A stretch of 10,634 nucleotides of DNA. Source: an uncultured Pseudomonadota bacterium (GTDB lineage Bacteria > Myxococcota > UBA796). A program made the translations under genes and the position numbers. The notes beneath the pieces are model-generated. The model was not told the origin of the DNA and did not search any database. It was given only the letters and a program-made list of their open reading frames with translations. Below are positions 1 through 6,827 of this stretch, one piece after another; position 1 is the stretch's first letter; every line of letters begins with the position of its first letter. Where the stretch lies: NCBI GenBank assembly GCA_913040875.1, contig CAJWHX010000079.1, forward strand, positions 1 through 10,634, written 5' to 3'.

Positions 1-2
1 CT

Positions 3-389
3 TTAGTAATTGGAACATGGGCTGAAGGCCCGTTAACACCGTTTGTTGAAAAGTTTACTGCAGACACTGGAATTGAAGTCGATATACAAACTTTTCCTTT
101 TAGAGATCTTTTAGCGACTTTAGAGGTAAGAGGAAATGCAAAGGCTGATGATATTGATGTAATTTTTGTTGATGCTCCGTTAGTACCATCATACGCTGTC
201 AGAGGTATGATTGCACCTATGGACTCATATTTTTCAGATGCAAATGTAAATGAAATTTTTGCTCCAGCAGGTATTGCAGCAGCTTCATGGAATGGTGAAA
301 TGTATGCGCCGCCGCTAAATAACTCAGGACAGATATTGTACTACAATAAAGATCTTAACCTAGCGAAATTGCTATTGGTGTCATTTTAA
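3..389 (+). pseudogene. Fragment of an ABC transporter extracellular solute-binding protein (family 1-like), both ends missing
   Basis: The frame is open from the left edge, so the gene begins outside the window. The readable part resembles the N-terminal lobe of family 1 (sugar-type) periplasmic solute-binding proteins. It has the early strand-helix pattern with WAEGPLTPFVEKFTADTGIE, then DIDVIFVDA, then the WNGEMYAPP and QILYYNKDL segment that precedes the first hinge crossing in this family. Such proteins capture a substrate in the periplasm and deliver it to an ABC permease. Family members are about 400 residues, but here similarity ends at about 350-360 and the frame runs into unrelated residues and a stop at 387-389. 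I count about 39% GC over the first 350 bases, with A/T-rich third positions, somewhat lower than what follows. The 3' part is therefore lost by a DNA join rather than by a simple nonsense mutation. No permease or ATPase gene follows. The substrate cannot be told from this fragment. Confidence 0.75.
350..362. other. Probable chimeric or recombination junction
   Basis: The solute-binding-protein frame (codons starting at positions divisible by 3) loses its family pattern at about 350-360. The MopE/DUF285 frame starts being readable at 359-362, immediately after an in-frame stop at 356-358 and without any start codon. Two unrelated genes on the same strand, one lacking its 3' part and the other its 5' part, therefore meet within about a dozen bases. 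No terminal inverted repeats, target duplications or transposase remnants are visible at the join. An assembly or library chimera fits best; a real deletion or rearrangement is the alternative. Confidence 0.6.
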
Positions 390-1129
390 GTGCTTATTTT
401 GATGGAACAAATTGGAGTTGTCAAGATGGTTCATTTCTCTTTGACCAAGATGGTGACAAGATTCCCAGTTGGGAAGATTGTGATGATAGCGACGCAACAT
501 CCTACTCGACTTCAGACGATGGCGATTGCGATGGAACCCCCACAGCAAATGATTGCGATGATACAGACCCTGATTCTCCCACCATATTTGAAGATTATAC
601 ATGTGATGGACCCGTTGAAACAGATTTCTTCCCGGATCCAAACGGTGTTACCATTCTTTGTCCGCGAGCAGATGTCGGAGACACTGGTATTGTAAATGGT
701 GTTGTCTATACCAAACGAGATCGATCAGGTCTGAACCAACTGAGATACAACCAAGATTGGTCTGCTCTAGAAACTTCCTGTACCAGTGGAATTACCAACT
801 TAAGTTATTTTTGTCCAAACATCCCGAATCCACATTACAGTTTCACTGGAGGCTGTGCCGGGTTCAATGCAGATATTGGAAGCTGGGATGTTAGCAGTGT
901 AATCAATATGTCTTATATGTTCTACAGAGCAAAAATCTTTGATCAGGACATAGGAAGTTGGGATACCTCAAACGTTACGAATATGAGTGAGATGTTCAGA
1001 CATGCCTCTTCGTTCAATCAAGACTTGTCTGGTTGGTGTGTCTCAAACTTCTCTTCTCAACCATCCTTCTTTGACACCAATGCGACTACATGGTCCCTGC
1101 CACGTCCAGTTTGGGGAGTTTGTCCGTAA
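362..1129 (+). CDS. Surface protein with MopE-type metal-binding repeats and a DUF285 region; 5' end missing
   Basis: The frame gives 255 residues and has no ATG, GTG or TTG upstream of an internal Met codon at 908. A stop at 356-358 lies just before it, so the true N-terminus (signal peptide and more) is absent. Residues about 28-85 carry acidic Cys motifs of the MopE-like putative metal-binding type: DQDGD, two DCDD blocks and CDG. Residues about 98-231 match the DUF285 (BspA-like) surface-repeat family. They open with CPRADVGDTG and VYTKRD, followed by two clear repeats of the form F..DIGSWD(V/T)S(S/N)V.NMS.MF, then a closing FNQDLSGWCV. DUF285 regions are found in secreted and surface proteins of many bacteria; the binding partner is unknown. 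The protein ends WGVCP and a stop 40 nt before the convergent stop of the 981-residue lipoprotein. Domain assignment is confident; the function (adhesion or matrix) is inferred. Confidence 0.82.
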   Translation, partial: SEIAIGVILSAYFDGTNWSCQDGSFLFDQDGDKIPSWEDCDDSDATSYSTSDDGDCDGTPTANDCDDTDPDSPTIFEDYTCDGPVETDFFPDPNGVTILCPRADVGDTGIVNGVVYTKRDRSGLNQLRYNQDWSALETSCTSGITNLSYFCPNIPNPHYSFTGGCAGFNADIGSWDVSSVINMSYMFYRAKIFDQDIGSWDTSNVTNMSEMFRHASSFNQDLSGWCVSNFSSQPSFFDTNATTWSLPRPVWGVCP

Positions 1130-1168
1130 TACGGTTCAATGTAAACTCTCGAATACATCGAGGAACAA

Positions 1169-4114
1169 TCAAGGGATCCGAACCACTCGAAACCCAATGT
1201 TGTGCGCTCCTGATCCACCACTCGTTTGAGGCTGTGCCTGTGCGCGAATTGAACTACCAACCTGATTGGGGTTGTTGTTGTAAGACCCACCTCTTCCTAC
1301 AAACTTGAGATTTGTATTGGGAATCGTTCCGTACCAAGGATCCACTGTATAATTCATCGGGGGATATCCTTGGGAGAACACATCTCCCGTCCATTCATAG
1401 AGATTGCCGTACATATCATACAACCCAAATCCATTGGGACTCTTTTGACCGACTTCTTCTGGACCATCGGTATTTCCACAAAACCAAGCGTAATCTGCTA
1501 GGAATGGTTCAAGGACAGAATCATACACCCTGACACCTAGATTGCAATCGTACGAGTTCAAGTACCCACTAACTGCGGTGTTCACATCCGTACCACCACT
1601 CGTCCATATATCATACGTCCCCCCAGATCGTGCTGCATACTCCCATTCTGCTTCGGTCGGTAATCTGTACCCAGTACATAGATAAGGATTGTAGACGGAA
1701 CTCCAAGAACAATCAACGGATATCGTACCTGAGTTGAAGCAACTGTAACAAGAGGTCAGTTGTGTACCGAACACATCGTTGTGTCTATCTGTTAAATGAT
1801 TGGCAAAATCTGCAGCCATATACCACGTGACATAATTAATGGCATGCTCATCCCCTAAATATCGTCCTGGGTCCCCTGGATCACTCGAATTACGCCAGCC
1901 AGTTCCCATAATGGACTCATACATCCCCTGTGTTACTTCTGTAGTCATCGCATAAAAGTCAGTGCTTAACTCATAGCGCTGGAGGGGCTCTACACCGGCA
2001 GTGACGTAACTCATCTCGATAACGGGAGAATCTGATTGATCAGTTAATTCCATCAAAAAGTCACAGTCACATACAGTCACACTAGCAGTATTGGTGATGG
2101 TGTTCATGGTAATCCCATCGTCAACTTGTACTTCACAAGTCCACTCTTCAGAACGATTCAGAAGACTGGCGGGCAAAACAGACCCCGTAAACGTACCGCC
2201 AAGGCTACCACTCCATTCATAGCTGTAAGACAACGATTGACCATCTACATCCGTCGACATACCTTCACACGTCACATCTGTGACGTTTGGAACCGGTTCA
2301 AGAGGCGTTATGGACACGTTTGGAATGGATGGGTCACGATTGGCAATGATCTCTGATATCTGATTTTGAGCAGTCCCTCCATTGGTATCCATCACCGCGA
2401 CAGTACAAGTCAAATCATCACCAGGCATGAGAGATGTTGTCGTCAAATCAAACAAGGCTCCTGATGCCAATAGACCAGTCGAATCCTGCCACGTGTACTG
2501 GGGAACACCTGTAAAAACGAGCTCATCCAGATCCGAGACCATACTGGTACACTCTACGCTCGTCTCATCGTTGTAAATCACACTGGGTGCAATCGAAATA
2601 TTTGAAATCACAGGAAGCGTATTTTGTACAACCACTGATGTTGCACTGGTAACTGACGTCAGAGTATCTGTTGCAAATGCCTCACATGTAATCGTTTCTC
2701 CTACGGATCCCATCGGTACAGTAAAGGTTGTTCCCGATACGAGTTGACCACCCATCGACCATTGATAGGTCGTTGTAATGGTATCCCCTATATTAATATC
2801 TTCAGGAGTAGCGGAACAGGTCAGTAGCGCCCCTGTAGTTGCTGGGTTTGGTGTAATCTGTGGAGGGGTCGTAAAATATGGCGCCGAATTTTCTATCGTA
2901 ACGGTGGCACCAATTGTGTCCTCTACACCACTCGTATCTCGAACCACAACACCACACTCCACCAAATCTGATGGGGCTACATCACTTGGTGTGAGGGTCA
3001 ACTCAGCAGCCGAACCCAAATTAGCATTGGAGTTGGACAGATTTCGCCATGTATATTCATACGTCATCTCATCCATATCGGGATCTGACACCATCACCGT
3101 ACATTCAAGAAAATCGTCTGCAAATGGTTGCGTCAGTGAAATATTGACACTGGAGATCTCCGGTGATCTATTCCCGATGGTAACACTGGCAAGATCTTCC
3201 CCCATTGCAGATTCACTATCGACAGTTCGTACTGTACACTGGATATCATCTCCAGGAGAGGCAAACGAAGGGGTCAATTGCAATTCCATATCTGTAGACG
3301 CAGACAATATATCCTGAGTCACATTCTTCCATTCATAGGTTGGAGTCAATGCTTCACCCTCTGGATCTTCTAGGTCTGCTGTGCACTGTAGGATCCCGTC
3401 GTTGTAGGCTGTACCTCCCACAGATGAAACTGTAACGTTGGACACTATCGGAGGCGCATTCACAACCTCTACCGTTGCTGCAGTAGATACCTCTCCGCCA
3501 TTAAAATCGATGCCTGTAACGGTGCACGTCAACCTTTCTCTCGGCATCACATGCTCGACAGACACCATATAGAGTTCCGAGGTATGAATCTGTTGACCAT
3601 CGTCAGTAGACCATGAGTATGTGGGTGTCAATTCCCCATCATCATGATCCAAAAACTCTGCGGAGCAACGCAACTGTTGACCAATTTGTATTGGGTCATT
3701 GGTTTCAGGAGTCTCAATATTGGCTTCTTGATCCACGAGTGGTAAAGTGTTTCCAACGGTCACGCTTACATCGTCTGGAAACGACCCCAAGACATCTCGT
3801 ATAGAGACTTGACATGTGAGTTCTGCACCCACGTCAATTTCCTGTTCAGCCAAGTTCAGTACTCTTTCCTGTATTGATATCTCTTCATTTGCTACAAACC
3901 ATTGATAATCAATCTCCAGTTCTAGTATCGCCTCTGAGGTGTAAAAGGGAGCAAATGTAGCTTCGCACCGAACTTCACTGGTGGTCGTAATTTCTAAATC
4001 GTCAGAAACAATCTGTACAGATTCAATGATGGATCTCAAGCGATCTTCTTTCGCAGCATCGTCAATATATAGATTGCAACCTGCGAGTCCAAATAACAAC
4101 TGCATCATTACCAT
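1169..4114 (-). CDS. Lipoprotein with seven Ig-like repeats and a C-terminal SUMF1/FGE-sulfatase-fold domain
   Basis: This 981-residue protein begins with a very short signal sequence ending in the lipobox LAGC (lipidated Cys at residue 13), so it is probably anchored in the outer membrane. Residues about 40-681 form seven Ig-like repeats of 89-97 residues. Each has a Cys, then a Y.W-type motif, then a second Cys (for example LRCSAEF, YSWS, LTCTV), and most end in VTV.N or a variant. Residues 682-981 form a SUMF1 (formylglycine-generating enzyme-like) domain with EVTQGMY, YRLPTEAEWEYAAR, GLYDMYGNLYEWTGD and a terminal GRGGSY...NIGFRVVR. The core that carries the two catalytic cysteines in true FGE has none here, so sulfatase activation is unlikely and a binding (C-type-lectin-like) role fits better. 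Extra cysteines (SCYSC, VDC, LCTGYR) suit an exported disulfide-bonded domain. The start at 4114 is set by AGGAG 7 nt upstream. It overlaps the preceding gene by 7 nt, implying translational coupling. Confidence 0.9.
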   Translation of the reverse strand: MVMMQLLFGLAGCNLYIDDAAKEDRLRSIIESVQIVSDDLEITTTSEVRCEATFAPFYTSEAILELEIDYQWFVANEEISIQERVLNLAEQEIDVGAELTCQVSIRDVLGSFPDDVSVTVGNTLPLVDQEANIETPETNDPIQIGQQLRCSAEFLDHDDGELTPTYSWSTDDGQQIHTSELYMVSVEHVMPRERLTCTVTGIDFNGGEVSTAATVEVVNAPPIVSNVTVSSVGGTAYNDGILQCTADLEDPEGEALTPTYEWKNVTQDILSASTDMELQLTPSFASPGDDIQCTVRTVDSESAMGEDLASVTIGNRSPEISSVNISLTQPFADDFLECTVMVSDPDMDEMTYEYTWRNLSNSNANLGSAAELTLTPSDVAPSDLVECGVVVRDTSGVEDTIGATVTIENSAPYFTTPPQITPNPATTGALLTCSATPEDINIGDTITTTYQWSMGGQLVSGTTFTVPMGSVGETITCEAFATDTLTSVTSATSVVVQNTLPVISNISIAPSVIYNDETSVECTSMVSDLDELVFTGVPQYTWQDSTGLLASGALFDLTTTSLMPGDDLTCTVAVMDTNGGTAQNQISEIIANRDPSIPNVSITPLEPVPNVTDVTCEGMSTDVDGQSLSYSYEWSGSLGGTFTGSVLPASLLNRSEEWTCEVQVDDGITMNTITNTASVTVCDCDFLMELTDQSDSPVIEMSYVTAGVEPLQRYELSTDFYAMTTEVTQGMYESIMGTGWRNSSDPGDPGRYLGDEHAINYVTWYMAADFANHLTDRHNDVFGTQLTSCYSCFNSGTISVDCSWSSVYNPYLCTGYRLPTEAEWEYAARSGGTYDIWTSGGTDVNTAVSGYLNSYDCNLGVRVYDSVLEPFLADYAWFCGNTDGPEEVGQKSPNGFGLYDMYGNLYEWTGDVFSQGYPPMNYTVDPWYGTIPNTNLKFVGRGGSYNNNPNQVGSSIRAQAQPQTSGGSGAHNIGFRVVRIP

Positions 4115-5211
4115 TTTGTCACTCCTGCCACCAACAATCCACCCGACACGATTCCCAAGCCTACACCACTAAGAATATAGGTTTGATTCTGCTGTTCCAA
4201 TGCCTCAAGTCCATCGACACTGGTCATATATTTATCGTAGGTTTGTCCCGCCAAATAAAAGGACAAGGCACTCAACGAGGCTGTACCTATAGCGGTAAAA
4301 CTCAAGTACGGACGCCTCTTATTAGAATTGCCAAGTTCCATTTGACTCTGGGCCAAATCTTCAACTCTTGTCGTAGACCAATCTTTACTGCCAGGAATCA
4401 ATGTCCACGAATCATCTGCCGTAACAACGACATATTCACTGTATGGGGTACCCAACTGCAACGCTTTCAACAACTCCGTTCTAGATTGTTTCTCTTGCAT
4501 CACGACATTCAAATCTGGGTCAAACGCATCAAACCCAATAACGTAGAAGTCAGAAACTTCTTCCACATCAATCAAATGACTGTGCAATTCTTCACCATAC
4601 TGAAGAAGATGCTTGCCAGAGTGTAGTGTACTAGCATTGGAAGAGACCCGACCATCTACAGACACTTGAAGAGTCGACGGCAATGTGATGAGCGTAGATT
4701 TCGCAGAAAATTTGGTGCCGGTCAACGTTTCTTCAAACAGCCCTTTGCCACTGGGTTCATAAGTATCATCCCAAACCAACTCTTGATTCAGTGCAAACGC
4801 CTGTTTCCATTGAGAGACCGCGGCTGCTTCATCTCGTCGGTAGTAATGTGTTAAACCCGATATAAAATACACCTTCGAGAGTAGTTCAGACGACACAGTT
4901 TCATTCAAACATCGAAGGTCACCCTCTACTCGAAGCAGATGTCCGTCGGCTTGATCGAGTTCCATGTAGTTCAAAGCACTCTTTACGTTAGCCAAAGAGG
5001 CATTGACATCTGATAAGGTCTTCGGATACACCGAACAATCCCCTGTTGATTCCACATTGGAAAACTTCAAAGGGTATCTTTGCAAGTCCTTCCAGGTAAA
5101 TATAACATCCGCATTGGAATAATACGTGTTTGCAAGCGCTCTTTGCTCTTCAGATTGTAAGACAACCAACTGATCGGCTTGCGCTTGTATACTCAACAAA
5201 AGCAGGATCAT
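4108..5211 (-). CDS. Exported protein with TPR-like and PEGA-like segments and two C-terminal membrane helices
   Basis: I do not recognise a named family. From the ATG at 5211 the protein has 367 residues. It has a hydrophobic signal-like N-terminus (MILLLLSIQAQA, likely cleaved before DQ). A helical region follows; residues about 112-150 read like a TPR unit (FISGLTHYYRRDEAAAVSQW then AFALNQELVWD) and lead to GLFEE. A PEGA-like beta segment lies at about 180-212 (LPSTLQVSVDGR, SGKHLLQY). Two hydrophobic helices lie at about 302-322 and 345-364. Cys59 and Cys101 could form a disulfide. The frame extends 14 codons further upstream to 5253, but a strong GGAGG at 5224-5220 supports 5211. Similar TPR/PEGA proteins ending in two membrane helices are, from general knowledge, frequent in Myxococcota and mostly uncharacterised. 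The overlap with the Ig/SUMF1 lipoprotein gene suggests the two products work together at the envelope; that is inference. Confidence 0.85.
   Translation of the reverse strand: MILLLLSIQAQADQLVVLQSEEQRALANTYYSNADVIFTWKDLQRYPLKFSNVESTGDCSVYPKTLSDVNASLANVKSALNYMELDQADGHLLRVEGDLRCLNETVSSELLSKVYFISGLTHYYRRDEAAAVSQWKQAFALNQELVWDDTYEPSGKGLFEETLTGTKFSAKSTLITLPSTLQVSVDGRVSSNASTLHSGKHLLQYGEELHSHLIDVEEVSDFYVIGFDAFDPDLNVVMQEKQSRTELLKALQLGTPYSEYVVVTADDSWTLIPGSKDWSTTRVEDLAQSQMELGNSNKRRPYLSFTAIGTASLSALSFYLAGQTYDKYMTSVDGLEALEQQNQTYILSGVGLGIVSGGLLVAGVTKW
4122..4126 (-). promoter_or_regulatory. Ribosome binding site of the Ig/SUMF1 lipoprotein
   Basis: AGGAG on the minus strand lies inside the end of the upstream gene, 7 nt before the ATG at 4114-4112. 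A second in-frame ATG at 4108-4106 overlaps the upstream TAA stop in a TAATG arrangement but would be 13 nt from this site, so the first ATG is preferred. Confidence 0.7.
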
Positions 5212-5219
5212 GATACCCC

Positions 5220-5224
5220 CCTCC
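5220..5224 (-). promoter_or_regulatory. Ribosome binding site selecting the start at 5211
   Basis: On the minus strand GGAGG, continued by four more G residues, lies 8 nt before the ATG at 5211-5209. Earlier in-frame Met codons (first at 5253) have no comparable site and would put extra polar residues in front of the signal peptide. Confidence 0.65.
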
Positions 5225-5228
5225 ATAG

Positions 5229-5260
5229 ATGTGATTACTGAATCACATAGCACAATTGTG
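5229..5260. promoter_or_regulatory. Two adjacent dyads upstream of the envelope gene pair
   Basis: A perfect 8+8 inverted repeat (ATGTGATT, 4-nt spacer, AATCACAT; 5229-5248) is followed 2 nt later by a perfect 10-bp palindrome CACAATTGTG (5251-5260). The dyads lie just upstream of the ribosome binding site of the gene starting at 5211. They could be an operator for a dimeric regulator, or could fold as an RNA hairpin beside the ribosome binding site. The TGTGA/TCACA halves recall a CRP site, but the inner spacing is 8 rather than 6, so I do not call it CRP. Confidence 0.45.
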
Positions 5261-5366
5261 AAGGTTCTTCATATGCTTTCAACAAATCTAGTGTAGAACA
5301 CCGAGAAATGCTCACTATCCAATCACGAGAGAAAATCTCCTTAGATTTATACTGTGGTCATCGCAA

Positions 5367-5927
5367 TTAGAACGAGAACGCCACAAACATCATCAGTAGC
5401 AGCGTCAAGAACAAAACTCCTGCACCGAAAACCAAGAGACCAAGCGAGGCATAGCCCTGAACCGACCGTCTTTTGAGCCCTTCAGAATCTTCTCGGTTTG
5501 GATCTGAATCTTGCAATCGATTTCCAAGAGGCAGAAAGACAAACTGGCTAAGGATCAGTCCGTATACAATTGTCAGTAAAGCGACTGCAAACGCAGGCCC
5601 TATGACACTAGGATCATCTATACCCACCAACATTTTGACTAGCCCAATAAACGTCCCAAGCGGACCTGCGGCTGCAGCAAATCTAGAGGCATCTTGGAAC
5701 ACCAACTCACCTTTTGGGAACGCTTCACTTGGGTTGTCAGACAACGCTAGTCGAAAAGCCTTGAGCACATCGGCTACAGGGTGGATCGCTATCGTTCCGC
5801 AAGCGGTAGCTCCAAGCACCAAAAGTAGCGATGGCAAATCCAAAAACATTCCCAAATCAAAGCCACCAAAACCCATCCCGGATACAATCAATGCACTAAA
5901 AATAACTGTACAGACAATCAACCGCAT
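5367..5927 (-). CDS. Short MotA/TolQ/ExbB-like inner-membrane proton-channel family protein
   Basis: This 186-residue protein has five predicted membrane helices, at about 1-19, 34-52, 83-105, 114-142 and 164-184. Residues about 85-140 match the MotA/TolQ/ExbB channel core: AAAAGPLGTFIGLVKML, then DDPSVIGPAFAVALLTIVYG and FLPLGNRL. Pro89 sits where MotA-type proteins carry the conserved proline of their third helix. In this family the subunit forms a pentamer around a MotB/TolR/ExbD partner and turns ion flow into movement. Typical MotA has a cytoplasmic loop of about 100 residues or more between helices 2 and 3; here it is only about 30. An additional C-terminal helix follows an acidic/basic linker (DSDPNREDSEGLKRR). 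No motB, tolR or exbD lies in the window. The frame reaches a TTG at 5939, but GGAG 6 nt before the ATG at 5927 marks the likely start. It may be an orphan or specialised stator-like subunit; what it drives is unknown. Confidence 0.82.
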   Translation of the reverse strand: MRLIVCTVIFSALIVSGMGFGGFDLGMFLDLPSLLLVLGATACGTIAIHPVADVLKAFRLALSDNPSEAFPKGELVFQDASRFAAAAGPLGTFIGLVKMLVGIDDPSVIGPAFAVALLTIVYGLILSQFVFLPLGNRLQDSDPNREDSEGLKRRSVQGYASLGLLVFGAGVLFLTLLLMMFVAFSF

Positions 5928-5933
5928 ATTCAA

Positions 5934-5937
5934 CTCC
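5934..5937 (-). promoter_or_regulatory. Ribosome binding site selecting the MotA-like start
   Basis: GGAG on the minus strand lies 6 nt before the ATG at 5927-5925. An upstream TTG at 5939-5937 would overlap this site, so it is not used as the start. Confidence 0.55.
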
Positions 5938-5956
5938 AACTAGAAGATTTACATGT

Positions 5957-5986
5957 ATTATACGTCTTTCGATGGATGTTTCTGAA
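5957..5986 (-). promoter_or_regulatory. Candidate sigma70-type promoter for the MotA-like gene
   Basis: On the minus strand a perfect TATAAT (5962-5957) is preceded, after an 18-nt spacer, by TTCAGA (5986-5981), which matches the -35 consensus at four of six positions. Transcription would start near 5950, giving a leader of about 25 nt before the ATG at 5927. The site lies between the yceI-type stop and this gene, so the MotA-like gene can be expressed independently. Confidence 0.5.
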
Positions 5987-6023
5987 GTTTTTTAGCAACT
6001 GTGGAAAATGCTCAATGCCTCAC

Positions 6024-6650
6024 TCAACGTCGAACCCCTTCAAGATTCACAAACAGCTGCAGCTCATCACCGATGCCTTCGCGTACGATTCCGAACTCTT
6101 CTAGTGAGATCGTAAACTCAGTTTCCAACCCGTATCGCTCATTGCCAAATGGACCAATCCCCTCTCCTGTCTTGAATACATCCACCCTCAACGGAAGGAT
6201 GACTCCGTGTAGCTCCAAGGGTCCCGTCACCAACCAGTGACCTGCATCAGCCTGCTCAATGGTCTCAGAGTGAAACTGTACGACGGGATTGCTCCAGACC
6301 GCGAGATAATGGGCACTGCGAAGATGCAGATCTCGAAACCAGTTGTCGGTGTCCACGCTTCGTGTACGAGCGGTTGCCTGTACCGATATGAGTTCTCCGT
6401 TCTTCCCTGTTTCAAAGGTTCCTTTGAACCGTACAAAGTGACCCCACGTATAACCGGCATCATGGTGTTGCGCTTTGAACTGTATCGCACTGTGCTCAGA
6501 GTCTATTTTGTATGCACCCGGTTGTTGTGGAGGATGCGGTCCGCCTTTCGCCCAAACGAGTCCAGACCACAGATACAACAAGAACAACACCGACAATCTA
6601 GACAATACAGCGACCATGGCCAAATACGACATTCTTTTTTTGTCTATCAT
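6024..6650 (-). CDS. YceI-family exported lipid-binding protein
   Basis: From the ATG at 6650 the protein has 208 residues. Residues about 1-34 look like a signal peptide (MIDKKR n-region, long hydrophobic stretch, cleavage after LVWA). The mature part carries the YceI beta-barrel pattern: AYKIDSEHSAIQF near the start, SVDTDNWFRDLHLRS in the middle, then PVVQFHS, LVTGPLELHGVILPL, and a closing FGI...IGDELQLFVNLEG. YceI proteins are periplasmic lipocalin-like barrels that bind isoprenoid or other lipid chains; the exact ligand is unknown here. The frame continues upstream. An ATG at 6689 has AGGAG only 4 nt away and would add 13 residues, and a GTG lies at 6710. I prefer 6650 because it gives a normal signal peptide, but the start is uncertain. 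The gene is divergent from the 719-residue protein gene and is followed after 96 nt by the MotA-like gene. Confidence 0.88.
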   Translation of the reverse strand: MIDKKRMSYLAMVAVLSRLSVLFLLYLWSGLVWAKGGPHPPQQPGAYKIDSEHSAIQFKAQHHDAGYTWGHFVRFKGTFETGKNGELISVQATARTRSVDTDNWFRDLHLRSAHYLAVWSNPVVQFHSETIEQADAGHWLVTGPLELHGVILPLRVDVFKTGEGIGPFGNERYGLETEFTISLEEFGIVREGIGDELQLFVNLEGVRR

Positions 6651-6720
6651 CACCCATAACCCTTTACTCAAATGTGTACTTAGAGGCATCATTCTCCTTT
6701 TCATCAACACGAAGTCCGAC

Positions 6721-6741
6721 TGAGGTCATCAATACACCTCA
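6721..6741. promoter_or_regulatory. Inverted repeat in the divergent intergenic region
   Basis: TGAGGT and ACCTCA form a perfect 6+6 inverted repeat with a 9-nt spacer, about one helical turn and a half centre to centre. It lies between yceI and the divergent 719-residue protein gene, close to candidate -10 elements at 6771-6778. It could be an operator acting on one or both genes; there is no direct evidence for that. Confidence 0.3.
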
Positions 6742-6770
6742 AAATCTTTTCTCACATACATCCCATATCG

Positions 6771-6799
6771 AATATAAACCCATATACCAACGTACACAA
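6771..6799 (-). promoter_or_regulatory. Candidate promoter for the yceI-type gene
   Basis: On the minus strand TTGTGT (6799-6794), a 17-nt spacer and TATATT (6776-6771) match sigma70 boxes at three and five of six positions. Transcription would start near 6764, leaving a leader of about 110 nt to the ATG at 6650. On the plus strand an overlapping TATAAA (6773-6778) could serve the divergent gene, but no good -35 goes with it. Confidence 0.3.
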
Positions 6800-6827
6800 G
6801 ATACACTAGCAAACCTTGGAATTTGTC

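Noticed and set aside
1..1130. Transposon insertion as the cause of the gene break near 355
   Set aside because: No transposase, terminal inverted repeats or target-site duplication could be seen around the break.
1124..1162. Small inverted repeats (CCGTA/TACGG and CTCGA/TCGAG) between convergent stops at 1129 and 1169
   Set aside because: The stems are only 4-5 bp in the RNA and no T run follows, so they are too weak to call a terminator.
2778..3317. 179-codon open frame on the plus strand opposite the Ig/SUMF1 lipoprotein gene
   Set aside because: It is wholly antisense to a gene with clear domains, its translation shows no domain or signal peptide, and no ribosome site was evident.
5229..5248. 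CRP/FNR-type binding site
   Set aside because: The TGTGA and TCACA halves are 8 nt apart instead of 6, so it is kept only as an unnamed dyad.
5473..5943. 156-codon plus-strand frame opposite the MotA-like gene
   Set aside because: It is Ser/Pro/Lys-rich with no hydrophobic or domain pattern, whereas the opposite strand matches a known membrane family.
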